Part shown: positions 1 to 8,845 of the stretch, in pieces
How the letters are laid out: each line of letters begins with the position of its first letter
Position numbering within the stretch: the first letter of the stretch is position 1
Assembly (NCBI GenBank): GCA_937886445.1
Contig: CALGBY010000021.1
Span: forward strand, 1 to 30,004
DNA from: an uncultured Clostridia bacterium
Lineage (GTDB): Bacteria; Bacillota; Clostridia; Christensenellales; Aristaeellaceae
Direction: 5' to 3'
DNA length: 30,004 bases
The notes under the pieces: generated by a model
Told to the model about the DNA's origin: nothing
The model's database searches: none
What the model saw: only the letters and a program-made list of their open reading frames with translations
Position numbers and translations under genes: made by a program

Positions 1-125
1 GTTTTCCCCAATTTAGGGGTTGACAAAGGTCATTACATATCAGAAACACACCCTAGGAAGCGTCTCCGCTTTCATACAGGAGTACAATACGCCAACCGTT
101 ATGGAGATCGATCCTGAAAACAAAC

Positions 126-169
126 CCGGAGCCGAAAAAGCGCTCAGCTTATCGGCTCCGGGTACTTTT
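126..169. terminator. Two-way hairpin terminator
   Basis: A perfect 10-bp inverted repeat (CCGGAGCCGA at 126-135, TCGGCTCCGG at 152-161) is followed on the plus strand by TACTTTTT. On the minus strand it is followed by a T-rich GTTTGTTTTC. It starts 8 bases beyond the stop of the minus-strand peptidase gene. It probably also ends a rightward transcript coming from outside the window. Confidence 0.75.
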
Positions 170-1893
170 TACCACATCAGTGAGTTGATATAGTCTGTGA
201 GCTTGTTCCTGTTATAGAACATGGAGACCTTGGGCAGATAGAAGTGGGGCTCTACTCCGGCATCCACGCTGTAGAAAATGCCGTTATTGACGGTATTGAT
301 GCGATAGCGACCGCTGACGGCAAAGAGCGTTCCGTCGGCCGCGCTCAGCACCTGCACGGCGCACGCGCCGCCCGAGGAGGGCATACCCAGCAGTGTCACC
401 ATTCCGGAGGAACGGAGCGCGGCGGGCACCAGATTGCCGCAGGAAAAGCTGACGGGCGAGATCAGACAAAAGAGATTCTTATCGTTTATGGCGTCACCTT
501 TATCACCGAAAAGATGATTCAGATTGGCATCAAAGAAATAATTCGTTGCGGCTTTTGAACCGGAGTTCCGGTCTTCAATATGGACTGTTCCGATGACCAG
601 CAGCCAGCTGCACACGCATGCGGCCACATCCAGCATACCGCCTGTATTGCAGCTCAAGTCGATCACCACATTCTCAACAGGGCTGTTTTCACGCGTGATC
701 TGCCTGTTCGCATAGATCATCAGCTCCACCGTATCAGCTTCCTCAGAGCTGAAATCCTCCGGGATCGTTTCAGAATAATAATCCTTCTCCGTGTCCATTA
801 AGAAGGTGTCAAAGGTGATGTAGGCGGTATTGCCCACTTCCTCATATCCCGGCATCCCGTTCGGATAGAATTCGTTGCGCTTGCCGTAATAATTAAAGAT
901 GTCGATGGTTTTCTTGATAGCGCCCATGGGCATGTTTGCAAAGTTTGCCGGATCGTCATCGCTGCTGTCCGTATAGGGGGATACGGCAAGCATCCCGCTG
1001 TGCCCGTCTGAGAAATGGAAGGAACAGAGGTTGAGGATCGCATTGCTGCTTACTTTCGCGTCCGGGTCCAGCAGATCGATCAGCAGACCGCTGCGAATGA
1101 AATAATCACGGAAGTTTTCGATGCCGTGCTCTTCCTTCAGCCCGTAGTGGAGATCCAGAGCCAGGCACAGCTCGTTCACCGTAAAGGTCGCCAGCGCATC
1201 ACTGCGCAGACGGGTGGGAACGGAGTAGTAAAGCTCTCCCAGCTCTGTCGGCTGCAGCATACTGTCAAAGAAGGTGGTCGTGGTGGCAATAACGACGATC
1301 TCGCCGTTATAGCACAGGGCGCAGCCGCAGGGAGCCATGAACAGATCGCTGAAGGTTTGCAGCGGCAGATATCCCACGCCGTTCACCGTAAGCACCGGAA
1401 TATCGTATTCCTTCAAATCTATATCCGTATAATTACCGGCGCATTCAAAGGAGGATTCGTGCTTGATCAGCTTGGTTTCCCCGTTTCCCTTCGTATCGCC
1501 TGTTACCACCAGATCCAGCATGTTCGCGCCGCGGGGGCCGGCAAAGAAGCGGTTGTACTGTGAAAAGCCGAGAAGGCTGTTTTCAAAATCGATATACGCG
1601 TCGGTCTGGCTTTCCCTCACCAGCACGGTATAGGGAGATACACCCTGCACCGTTACCTCAAAATCGCTGTCTTCACCGTAAAACCGGTTCATGACGCGGC
1701 ACATTTCCTCAGCGCAGATGAAGGGGATATCCGTCTGTCCATCTGGAAAATACAGGCTGATCTCTTCCTTCACCGAGATATCGTTCACATAAAGCGGAAG
1801 CACAGTTTCACCCTGCCGTTCTTCCGCCAGCACCGGTACCGATCCGCAAAGCAGGACCAATACAAGCATCAGGGATATCACTTTTTTATCCAT
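169..1893 (-). CDS. Secreted S41-type peptidase homologue with N-terminal amine-oxidase-like domain
   Basis: This is a 574-residue exported protein. The start is the ATG at 1893 (MDKKVISLM), because AAAGGAG stands just before it and a hydrophobic signal peptide ending near VLAEE follows; an ATG 30 bases upstream has no such site. Residues about 20-200 hold stretches like the copper amine oxidase N-terminal-like domain (VNGVGYLPLQTFSDLF). The C-terminal third has the S41 (C-terminal processing peptidase) pattern: the strand-loop DLSCNTGG near 412-419 and a nucleophile-type serine in SFSCGN near 482-486. The catalytic lysine usually found in the following GKG is absent: the sequence there reads SSGGACAVQ. 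It may therefore use other residues or be inactive. It is a single-gene unit with its own promoter and terminator. The family is fairly sure; substrate and activity are unknown. Confidence 0.75.
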   Translation of the reverse strand: MDKKVISLMLVLVLLCGSVPVLAEERQGETVLPLYVNDISVKEEISLYFPDGQTDIPFICAEEMCRVMNRFYGEDSDFEVTVQGVSPYTVLVRESQTDAYIDFENSLLGFSQYNRFFAGPRGANMLDLVVTGDTKGNGETKLIKHESSFECAGNYTDIDLKEYDIPVLTVNGVGYLPLQTFSDLFMAPCGCALCYNGEIVVIATTTTFFDSMLQPTELGELYYSVPTRLRSDALATFTVNELCLALDLHYGLKEEHGIENFRDYFIRSGLLIDLLDPDAKVSSNAILNLCSFHFSDGHSGMLAVSPYTDSSDDDPANFANMPMGAIKKTIDIFNYYGKRNEFYPNGMPGYEEVGNTAYITFDTFLMDTEKDYYSETIPEDFSSEEADTVELMIYANRQITRENSPVENVVIDLSCNTGGMLDVAACVCSWLLVIGTVHIEDRNSGSKAATNYFFDANLNHLFGDKGDAINDKNLFCLISPVSFSCGNLVPAALRSSGMVTLLGMPSSGGACAVQVLSAADGTLFAVSGRYRINTVNNGIFYSVDAGVEPHFYLPKVSMFYNRNKLTDYINSLMW

Positions 1894-1953
1894 ATTGATA
1901 TTTTCTCCTTTCCAATGATCCATTCAAGATGATCCGGTCATCCGGACATGCAG

Positions 1954-1983
1954 ATTGTATTACAGCGCGGTTTTTCCTGTCAA
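1954..1983 (-). promoter_or_regulatory. Promoter of the S41 peptidase gene
   Basis: Read on the minus strand, TTGACA (1983-1978) is separated by 18 bases from TACAAT (1959-1954). The predicted transcript start lies near 1947, giving a leader of about 54 bases before the ATG at 1893. Confidence 0.6.
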
Positions 1984-2729
1984 GAAAATTCCATGCCTTC
2001 TGATCAAACAACTGTGCCCGCGCATGTCCCGTTTTGCCCCCCCGGTCATGTTCAGCGCGCAAAGGAAATGTTGGGGCACATTACATAGGTAACAGTCAGC
2101 ACAACAAAACAGTGAGTTCTGCGGAACAATGAATCTGCAACAACACACAGACCGCGAAAGGAACTCTCTGCATGGGCAGGATAACGCAGGAAGTTTACTG
2201 GCGTCAACGAGTAATCATGTATGTATGCGCATGGGCATATACATGCGGGACGACATAAAATCAATACATCCATGTCCTGCAAAATAAATAGCGGCAGCGG
2301 ATTCCGGGGCGTTCTCCGGCAATACTCATTTCATAATGGATCATGTCAAGAGTAAAATGTTGTTTTTCGGAATTATCTTTATGTATTCACCTTCTGCCTC
2401 TCGGTATTACTTTCTTCATGTGATTGATGAACTCTTCACTAATTTCTGTCAGGTTCGAGTCTGTATTCCCATAAGCATGTCGGTCTTTCGCAATTACTAC
2501 TGCTTTATTGGATTACCGGTGAAACAACAGAGCGTTATCTTAATAATCGTTGTTTATCATATTCCGTACATTTCCGCTTCCCGGGCATCGCATATTCCGC
2601 TTTCGTATAGGAATGATCACCAAAGCAATAAAGTTACTCATTCTGATCGGATCCGCATCTAAACATGATACATTTTGCAATAGCATAATGCATTTTGAAA
2701 GAACATGATATATCCAAAATCTGTATTTA
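1984..2729. other. Gene-poor spacer
   Basis: I see no convincing gene here. The open frames in this stretch lack ribosome binding sites and family resemblance. One minus-strand stretch at 2387-2510 (42 codons, no start) has protein-like composition (AKDRHAYGNTDSNLTE) and could be a decayed gene end, but I do not recognise it. Confidence 0.5.
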
Positions 2730-2758
2730 TTGACATTTTGTGATATGTGAAATATAAT
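2730..2758 (+). promoter_or_regulatory. Consensus promoter of the phosphoglycan locus
   Basis: TTGACA at 2730-2735 and TATAAT at 2753-2758 are both exact consensus hexamers, separated by exactly 17 bases. The predicted start is near 2765, which gives a leader of about 175 bases before the flippase gene. No other promoter of this quality lies between here and the ATP-grasp genes, so it probably drives most of the locus. Confidence 0.8.
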
Positions 2759-2789
2759 AAACTCGCCGTTTTGCGGCAAGTTTATTTTT
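2759..2789 (+). promoter_or_regulatory. Hairpin with T-run at the transcript start
   Basis: AAACTCGCCG (2759-2768) pairs with the complementary arm ending at 2783 (one mismatch on the plus strand, a G-U pair on the minus strand). ATTTTTA follows. It begins one base after the -10 hexamer, so the predicted start of transcription falls inside the left arm. It could be a protein-binding dyad at the start site, a 5' stabilising hairpin, or a terminator for minus-strand transcripts. Confidence 0.5.
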
Positions 2790-2940
2790 AGTACCCGAAT
2801 CATGAGCAGTATACCGGTCTCCTGCTTGCTTCTGCTGTCACCCCGGCCATCGCTCACCGCATACCGGAACACCGCCTCCGTTTGGAAAAACGGAACAAAA
2901 CAAAGCCGTCGAAATCATCATCAGGAGTCACACCGAAAAC

Positions 2941-4512
2941 ATGAAATCTCAGAAAAGTACCGCCGGAAAGATCATCAACGGATCGCTGATCATTATCGCA
3001 GTTTCCATACTGGCGAAATTCGCTTCCTTTATTGCCGAATCAGTCAATGCCTATTATTTGGGCACAGATTGGCGTTCTGACGCGTTTTATATGGTCAGCA
3101 GCGTGCAGTCTGTTGTCTATCCTATGCTGAGCATCGGCATCTCCAAGGTCTTTTTGCCGGCGTACAAGCGGCACCTTTCTCTGGATGAAGATGAAAAGGC
3201 AAATGTACTGGCCAACAGAATGATGACCTTTCTGGCACTCGTTACTTTGGGTCTGGTCACACTTCTCATCATTTTCGCCCGTCCCGTTGTATCGTTGATC
3301 GCTGTCGGTTTTGACGACAAAACAGCGGATCTGTGCGCGGATCTGATCAGGATTTCAGCTCCCATGTATGTATTTATCATATTCGCGGCCACCTATTCCG
3401 CCATGCTTCAAAGCCGGAACCGTTTCTTCGCCAGCAAGATCCGCGAAGTCATCTCCCATATTCCGCCCATTCTTTGCGTTATATTGCTCTATGAAAGATT
3501 GGGAGAAGTACACGGTTTGTATGCTCTTGCAGTATCGCTGGTAGTCGGCGCGCTCTGCCGTTTGCTGATCGAACTGCCCTTTGTTAACTGGAAGTATCGC
3601 TACAAGCCCGATTTTTCATTCAGGGACGCAGAATTCAAACATGTTATTGTTAAATTACCTCCTGCGCTTATCACCGCGGGCATCTCGCAGATCAATTCCC
3701 TGATCGACAAAATGATGGCCTCCACCTTTAAAAAAGGCGCCGTGTCCGCGCTGCACTACGGTTCAAAGCTGAATCATGTACTCAGCGGCCTCCTTTCCAC
3801 AGCAGTTTCCACCGCGTTTTATCCTCAGATGATCGAATTGATCACACTGGGTAAAAAAGACGAACTGAACCGTATGGTCACCAAGATCATCAACATTTTT
3901 TGCGTACTGATGATCCCCGTAACCATTGCCGGCTACATGTTCAGTATTCCCATTATCAAGGTCGTCTACGAACGGGGTGCTTTCAACGCCTCATCAACAG
4001 ATCTGACCGCCAGTATCTTCTCATTTTACTGCCTCGGTCTGCTTTTCTACGCATGTTCCGCCGTTCTTACCAATATTTTCTACGGTCACGGCGACACAAA
4101 AACGCCCATGTTTATCAGTCTGATCGCGATCACCATCAACATCATCCTCAATTTTGTTTTCTCACGGCTTATCGGCATCAGCGGTCTTGCCCTGGCGACC
4201 TCCGTATCGGCCTTTATCGGTATTATCATCAAATTTGTTTTCGTCCGGAAGCATATCAGCATCAACTGGAAAAAAGAAGCGTTCCTGATATTCAGGATAC
4301 TGGTTGCTTCTTTTGCGGCGATCGTTCCCGCCTATTTTATCTCATCCTGCATTGCGAATAAATATCTTTCACTGATATGCGCCGCCTGCATAGGGATCAC
4401 CCTGTATCTGGTTATGAACATGCTGCTCAGGATCCGGGTCCTTTCTGAGATCGCTTCGCTCTTCACAAGAAAGCTTCGCAAAAAGAGGAAAAACACTGCG
4501 GGGAGGTCATAA
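2941..4512 (+). CDS. MurJ/MviN-family lipid-linked glycan flippase
   Basis: This 523-residue polytopic membrane protein belongs to the MOP exporter superfamily (MurJ/MviN branch). It would flip an undecaprenyl-linked oligosaccharide across the membrane. The sequence shows alternating hydrophobic segments over almost the whole length (about 13-14 membrane spans) and an early loop with RSDAFYMV. It also has the typical VYERGAFNASSTDLTA motif in the second half and a basic C-terminal tail (TRKLRKKRKN). Length is normal for the family. AGGAG stands 13 bases before the ATG, slightly far. It is the first gene of the locus and lies 4 bases upstream of a glycerophosphotransferase, so it is more likely the exporter of that phosphoglycan than the general peptidoglycan flippase. 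MurJ itself remains an alternative. Confidence 0.9.
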   Translation: MKSQKSTAGKIINGSLIIIAVSILAKFASFIAESVNAYYLGTDWRSDAFYMVSSVQSVVYPMLSIGISKVFLPAYKRHLSLDEDEKANVLANRMMTFLALVTLGLVTLLIIFARPVVSLIAVGFDDKTADLCADLIRISAPMYVFIIFAATYSAMLQSRNRFFASKIREVISHIPPILCVILLYERLGEVHGLYALAVSLVVGALCRLLIELPFVNWKYRYKPDFSFRDAEFKHVIVKLPPALITAGISQINSLIDKMMASTFKKGAVSALHYGSKLNHVLSGLLSTAVSTAFYPQMIELITLGKKDELNRMVTKIINIFCVLMIPVTIAGYMFSIPIIKVVYERGAFNASSTDLTASIFSFYCLGLLFYACSAVLTNIFYGHGDTKTPMFISLIAITINIILNFVFSRLIGISGLALATSVSAFIGIIIKFVFVRKHISINWKKEAFLIFRILVASFAAIVPAYFISSCIANKYLSLICAACIGITLYLVMNMLLRIRVLSEIASLFTRKLRKKRKNTAGRS

Positions 4513-4516
4513 GTAT

Positions 4517-5707
4517 ATGAACATAAAATATAAACTGGCCAACAATTCCGTTACCTCTTTCCTATGGTACGGAAAAAAGTATCTGAAATACCGTATTCCC
4601 ATGCTGCTGTGTTCAGTTAAGGCTATCGACTCCAAAAAAGTCGTTTTTATGAGCTTTAACGGCAAGAATTATTCCGATAATCCCCGTGCCGTATCTGAAA
4701 AACTTCACGAGCTTCATCCGGAATATACCATTGTATGGGGAATGACAGACCCTGAAAGAGCGGCCGGCGTGCTGCCGGATTATGCCAGGTGTGTCAAATT
4801 CGGTTCCTTCGCTTGGTACAGGGAGCTTGCCACCGCAGGCTGCTGGGTTTGCAGCGTGCTGCTGCCGAACGGTGTTTACAAGCGCAGGGGGCAGCGATAC
4901 ATTCAGACCTGGCACGGTGATCGCGGCATGAAAAAGATCCTTTTTGACGCGACCGAAAGCATGGACAGATATAAGAAAAGAAACCGTTTTCGTAAGATCA
5001 TTGAACCCGAATTATGCGATCTGGGCACAGCCGGCTCGGAATACGGCATCATGCAATACCGTTCCGCCATGCGTTACAATGGCAAACTGTTTACAAACGG
5101 TATTCCGCGCAACGACTGTCTTGTAAACCTGACGGAGGAACGCAGGTTGGAATTGAAGGCCAAGATCGGTATTCCTGCCGATACGAACCTGCTTCTGTTC
5201 GCACCCACATACCGGGACGCAGGTAACGGTGCTCCGCAAAAGACATCATATATAGATCTTCCGTCTCTGTGTGGGCGTCTTGCGGCGCGCACCGGTGAAA
5301 AATGGTGCTGCGCCATCCGCGGGCATTCCGGTGTTCATCTGGAAAACAGCAACAACATACTGGATCTGACCCCTTACGAGGATATGGCCGATATTCTCTG
5401 TGTCACTGAGTTGCTGATCACCGATTATTCCTCCACCCCCGGCGATCTGGCTCTCACCGGTCGGGGAACGATTCTCTATCAGGATGATTATCAGGATTAT
5501 GTGGATAATAATCGTGAACTCTATTTCAAAATGGAGGAATCGCCTTTCCTGATCGCCCATGATCCTGATGAGTTGAACCGCCTTATCGACAGCTGGAGCC
5601 CCCGGTCAGCCGCCGAAAACGCAAAGAAGATCCTCGATTTTTACAAGACATCGGAAAGCGGTCATTCTGCCGAGAACGTTGTACGCTTTATCTGCGGTGA
5701 TGAGTGA
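4517..5707 (+). CDS. CDP-glycerol glycerophosphotransferase (TagB/TagF family)
   Basis: This 396-residue transferase (Glyphos_transf family) would move glycerol phosphate from CDP-glycerol to a glycan or teichoic-acid-like acceptor at the inner membrane face. Family hallmarks are in order: TWHGDRG (131-137, catalytic-type His133), TNGIPRND (193-200), LLFAPTYRD (226-234), a second histidine in IRGH (267-270), LLITDYSS (299-306) and RELYF (333-337). Its length matches single-domain TagB-type enzymes rather than the larger TagF polymerases, so a primer or decorating role is more likely than chain polymerisation. GGGAGG lies 10 bases before the ATG. The tagD homologue directly downstream would supply its donor. 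Confidence 0.92.
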   Translation: MNIKYKLANNSVTSFLWYGKKYLKYRIPMLLCSVKAIDSKKVVFMSFNGKNYSDNPRAVSEKLHELHPEYTIVWGMTDPERAAGVLPDYARCVKFGSFAWYRELATAGCWVCSVLLPNGVYKRRGQRYIQTWHGDRGMKKILFDATESMDRYKKRNRFRKIIEPELCDLGTAGSEYGIMQYRSAMRYNGKLFTNGIPRNDCLVNLTEERRLELKAKIGIPADTNLLLFAPTYRDAGNGAPQKTSYIDLPSLCGRLAARTGEKWCCAIRGHSGVHLENSNNILDLTPYEDMADILCVTELLITDYSSTPGDLALTGRGTILYQDDYQDYVDNNRELYFKMEESPFLIAHDPDELNRLIDSWSPRSAAENAKKILDFYKTSESGHSAENVVRFICGDE

Positions 5708-5784
5708 ACGATCGTTCATCAACCAAACTCGCACCGATCATTTTCCGTTACGAATATTTCAATATGTCAAGAAGGGAGCACGCT

Positions 5785-6189
5785 ATGAAACGCGTCATTA
5801 CCTACGGTACCTTTGATCTGCTTCATTACGGTCATATCAATCTGCTTCGAAGAGCAAAAGCATTGGGAGATTATCTGGTGGTCGTACTGTCAACAGATGA
5901 ATTCAACTGGAATGAAAAGCAGAAAAAATGCTATTTCAGTTATGAGCAACGCAAAGCTCTGCTGGAATCCATCCGCTATGTTGACTTGGTGATTCCCGAG
6001 GAAAACTGGGAGCAGAAGAAAACCGATGTACATGAGTATCATATCGATACCTTTGTCATGGGTGACGACTGGCAGGGGAAATTCGATTTTCTCAAGGATG
6101 AAGGGGTCGAGGTAGTGTACCTTCCCCGCACTCCGGAAATCAGCACGACCCAGATCAAAAATGATTTGAATAATGCCTCCCGTAAATAA
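5785..6189 (+). CDS. tagD: Glycerol-3-phosphate cytidylyltransferase (TagD/TarD-like)
   Basis: The enzyme makes CDP-glycerol from CTP and sn-glycerol 3-phosphate in the cytoplasm. It has 134 residues, close to the roughly 130 of known TagD. The nucleotidyltransferase signature HYGH is at 14-17 in a GTFDLLHYGHINLL context, and RTPEISTT (115-122) matches the RTxGISTT motif of the family with P-E in place of the usual residues. The start at 5785 is chosen because AAGGGAG lies just upstream and the protein then begins MKRVITYGTFD like its relatives. An in-frame GTG at 5704 overlapping the previous stop would add 27 atypical residues. It sits between the glycerophosphotransferase and LicD genes, consistent with donor supply. 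Confidence 0.93.
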   Translation: MKRVITYGTFDLLHYGHINLLRRAKALGDYLVVVLSTDEFNWNEKQKKCYFSYEQRKALLESIRYVDLVIPEENWEQKKTDVHEYHIDTFVMGDDWQGKFDFLKDEGVEVVYLPRTPEISTTQIKNDLNNASRK

Positions 6190-6218
6190 ACAATAATAAA
6201 TGTTGTGAGGAAATCGTG

Positions 6219-7046
6219 ATGGAAACAGATTCTTTGCGTGAGCTGCAGCTCTTTGAAAAGAAAATACTGGATGATGTCTGTGATTTTTGCCGGGAGAACA
6301 GTATTCGCTGCTATCTGATTTGCGGCACTCTTTTAGGTGCAGCCCGGCATAACGGTTTTATTCCATGGGACGACGATGTGGATGTCGCCATGCCGTATGA
6401 GGATTATACCCGTTTCATCGAATCTTTTTCCAAAGAACACAGCGCTGCATATTTCGTTCAAACCTACGATACTGATATCCACTGGTACCGTTCCTATGCA
6501 CGCGTAAGGGCAAATAACACCACCATGATGAAGCCGAATTACAAAACGGTGGATTTTCATCAGGGAATATATATCGATATTTTCCCCGTTCTGCAATGTG
6601 AAACGGAGAAAGAACGCGCCCGGTATGTGAAAAAAATCAAATTTGCCAATCTCCTCCAGATGGATCATTTCGCGCGTGAAAACAAGGTTTATAAAGCAAA
6701 ACACCGCAGACAGCTTATGCTGCTCGCTCCCCTGTACTGCCTTCCCGTTTCCATGCGGCAAAAGTGGCACGGCCGCATCATGACAAAACTGGGTGCAAAG
6801 AAGGGGAAATACTATTACAATGTCGGTATCAAGATCGGCAAATGCCGTCCGGCGGAGCATTTTACTCTTCCCGCGGATCAGGTTCTGTTTGAGGGCAGGC
6901 TCTATAACGCCCCTCACAACCACAAGGAATACCTGACCAGTCTATACGGTGATTATATGACACCCCCTCCCCCCGAAAAGAGGATCGGGCATGATCCGTC
7001 CATCCTTGTGGACTACAGCAAAAGCTACAAAGAGTATCAAAAATAA
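6219..7046 (+). CDS. LicD-family phosphotransferase (first copy)
   Basis: This 275-residue protein has the LicD nucleotidyltransferase-fold signature GTLLGAARHNGFIPWDDDVD (36-55), with the metal-binding DDDVD at 51-55. A C-terminal YMTPPPPEKR element near the end is common in this family. LicD proteins transfer phosphocholine or other phospho-alcohols to surface glycans. No choline kinase or choline cytidylyltransferase gene lies in the window, whereas TagD is the neighbour, so a glycerol-phosphate or sugar-phosphate donor is plausible (inference). ATG at 6219 is preferred over the GTG directly before it; GAGG lies 8-9 bases upstream. Confidence 0.88.
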   Translation: METDSLRELQLFEKKILDDVCDFCRENSIRCYLICGTLLGAARHNGFIPWDDDVDVAMPYEDYTRFIESFSKEHSAAYFVQTYDTDIHWYRSYARVRANNTTMMKPNYKTVDFHQGIYIDIFPVLQCETEKERARYVKKIKFANLLQMDHFARENKVYKAKHRRQLMLLAPLYCLPVSMRQKWHGRIMTKLGAKKGKYYYNVGIKIGKCRPAEHFTLPADQVLFEGRLYNAPHNHKEYLTSLYGDYMTPPPPEKRIGHDPSILVDYSKSYKEYQK

Positions 7047-7178
7047 TCCTTAAATAAGCATATCATCCCCTCAAAAAACACAGTACCCGCTATCTTTCCA
7101 TGCTTCCGAACACAGCCCCTTTGACAAACAGATACATGAAATCCTGCTCACGCATACAAATGCGAAAAGGAGAAAACA

Positions 7179-7796
7179 TTGATTTACAACAGATTTGTAA
7201 AGCGACTGCTGGACATTCTATGTTCCCTGACAGCACTCGTTCTTCTCTCCTGGCTGTTCCTGATCCTCGCCATCGTGGTTCGCATCAAGTTGGGAGCACC
7301 AATACTGTTCAAACAGCAGAGACCGGGAAAAAAGGGCAGAATCTTTACATTGTATAAGTTTCGCACCATGACTGATGAAAAAGACGCGAAAGGCGAGCTG
7401 CTCCCTGATGAGGATCGTCTTCCCGCGTTCGGACGCTTTCTGCGCTCCACCAGTCTGGATGAATTGCCTGAGCTGATCAATATTCTGAAGGGCGATATGA
7501 GTATCGTGGGTCCCCGTCCGCTTCTGGTAAGGTACCTGCCGCTCTACAGCCCCGAGCAGGCTCGCCGTCACGATGTACGCCCCGGTCTGACAGGTTATGC
7601 TCAGGTCAGCGGACGCAACACCATCACCTGGCAGGAAAAGTTCAAGCTGGATGTATGGTATGTGGATCATGTAAGTTTCTCTCTGGATGTGAAGATCCTG
7701 TTGAAGACTGTAAAAAGCGTACTCAAACGCGAAGGCATCAGCAGCGAAAGCAGCGCAACCATGGAAGAATTTACAGGTAACGGGACCAGACAATAA
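7179..7796 (+). CDS. Initiating bacterial sugar transferase (PglC-like phosphoglycosyl transferase)
   Basis: This 205-residue monotopic phosphoglycosyl transferase would attach the first sugar phosphate to undecaprenyl phosphate and so start the repeating unit. It has one N-terminal hydrophobic re-entrant segment (about 12-35), FKQQRPGKKG (44-53), YKFRTM (59-64), the catalytic Asp-Glu pair in SLDELPEL (D94, E95), GPRPLL (111-116) and RPGLTGYAQVSGRN. Length fits the short PglC form without the extra N-terminal membrane domain. The start is TTG at 7179: AAAAGGAG lies about 7 bases upstream and the protein then begins MIYNRFVKRLLD as in relatives. The 130 bases before it hold no gene. Confidence 0.92.
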   Translation: MIYNRFVKRLLDILCSLTALVLLSWLFLILAIVVRIKLGAPILFKQQRPGKKGRIFTLYKFRTMTDEKDAKGELLPDEDRLPAFGRFLRSTSLDELPELINILKGDMSIVGPRPLLVRYLPLYSPEQARRHDVRPGLTGYAQVSGRNTITWQEKFKLDVWYVDHVSFSLDVKILLKTVKSVLKREGISSESSATMEEFTGNGTRQ

Positions 7797-7884
7797 TGTC
7801 ATGGATCGTTTATATCATACCGCGAAACGGAAACCATTCATCTATTCATGAAAGCTGAAAATCAACTGATACAGGAGATGCAGT

Positions 7885-8634
7885 ATGGATAGCAACAACG
7901 AGTACGGATTAAGAGAAATTCACAAACAGCTATTGGAAGTACTGGTGGAATTTGACCGCTTCTGCCGTGAAAACGGTGTATGCTACAGCCTTACCTACGG
8001 TTCTCTGATCGGTGCTGTACGTGAGCATGGTATCATTTCCTGGGATGACGATGTCGATATCATGCTAGACCGGGACAATTATGAAAAGCTGATGGGTATC
8101 ATTGACCGTTTCGATGGTTATTCCTCCAGAATGGAGCTATGGATCACACGGGTACGCAAGAAGGATATAACGCCCATTGACGGTTATGATCCCGCCATCG
8201 ATCTTCTTGTCATCGACGCCGTTCCCGAAAACCGCCTGTGCCGCGTATTCAAAAAGACCTCTGTCAAAATACTGCAGGGCATGCTTAAGAAAAGAATACT
8301 GTACTCTGAGCATTCCCTGACAGAGCGCGTTTTCATGTGGGGTACTCATGTTCTCGGTAAGCTTTTTACAGAAAAAAGCAAACAGAAGCTTTACCACAGG
8401 ATATGCAAAATCGGCAATAATAAACCCTACAGCAGGGTCTGCTGTTATAACGGCCTGTTCAAAGCACTAAAAAAGACCTTTGATAAGAGTATCATGGAAG
8501 CCTACACAGATTACGACTTTGACGGATATAAATTCATGGGCATCAAAAACTATGACGTGTTCCTTCGGTCATTGTATAAGTTAAATTACATGACACCTCC
8601 TCCCATGGAACAGCGTATCCCCCGCCATATGTGA
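7885..8634 (+). CDS. LicD-family phosphotransferase (second copy)
   Basis: This 249-residue protein carries the LicD core: YGSLIGAVREHGIISWDDDVD (38-58), with metal-binding DDDVD, and the C-terminal YMTPPPMEQR element shared with the first LicD gene 840 bases upstream. The two copies are clearly diverged, so they may act on different positions or donors. AGGAG stands 8 bases before the ATG. It follows the sugar transferase gene after an 88-base gap with no terminator, so it is probably co-transcribed. The family is sure; the transferred group is unknown. Confidence 0.88.
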   Translation: MDSNNEYGLREIHKQLLEVLVEFDRFCRENGVCYSLTYGSLIGAVREHGIISWDDDVDIMLDRDNYEKLMGIIDRFDGYSSRMELWITRVRKKDITPIDGYDPAIDLLVIDAVPENRLCRVFKKTSVKILQGMLKKRILYSEHSLTERVFMWGTHVLGKLFTEKSKQKLYHRICKIGNNKPYSRVCCYNGLFKALKKTFDKSIMEAYTDYDFDGYKFMGIKNYDVFLRSLYKLNYMTPPPMEQRIPRHM

Positions 8635-8734
8635 TCTCATATGAACCACCCAAGTCCGTTCAAAATATTCCTGATATCAGATGATCTACTCGATCAATAA
8701 ACAGATTACATTTATGATGAAAGGGGGAACAAGG

Positions 8735-8845
8735 ATGAAATTTGACGGAGAACGGCCGCTGATCCCAAGCAGTCCCGCCCAGGTATGCAAGGCCATAAAC
8801 AAAGCAAAAAATGGGCATCCATACAATCATTGCGAAAATAATCAC
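8735..8845 (+). pseudogene. Relic of an ATP-grasp gene N-terminus
   Basis: From the ATG at 8735, which is preceded by AAGGGGG, about 110 bases match the 5' end of the broken ATP-grasp gene at 12611, roughly three quarters identical by eye. The opening KFDGERPLIPSSPAQVCKAI corresponds to RFDG-RLLILGGPSPVCKVV there. Resemblance continues in shifted frame to about 8845 and then stops; no ATP-grasp core follows. It keeps a base (GGAGAACGG) that the copy at 12611 has lost. The remainder of 8635-9044 holds no gene that I can support. Confidence 0.6.

Noticed and set aside
1..193. Open frames at the left edge (frame 1 to 117; frame 2 from 17 to 193, with protein-like text such as SAFIQEYNTPTVMEIDPEN)
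   Set aside because: Both are short, frame 2 begins after a stop at 14-16 and runs through the terminator hairpin, and I recognise no family. It may be the tail of a decayed gene but cannot be supported.
1015..1563. 182-codon plus-strand frame inside the S41 gene, and similar long antisense frames at 12757-13695, 14228-14977 and 11636-12448
   Set aside because: They are antisense shadows of well supported genes with low-complexity His/Ala/Gly-rich translations.
2792..2944. Start-less frame (TGLLLASAVTPAIAHR...) ending in a TGA that overlaps the flippase ATG
   Set aside because: The ATGA overlap looks like coupling, but the frame has no start codon after a stop at 2789-2791. Probably chance or a worn leader.
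2802..3080. 92-codon plus-strand frame overlapping the flippase start
   Set aside because: It runs out of frame into the flippase gene and has arginine- and histidine-rich shadow composition. No ribosome binding site is present.
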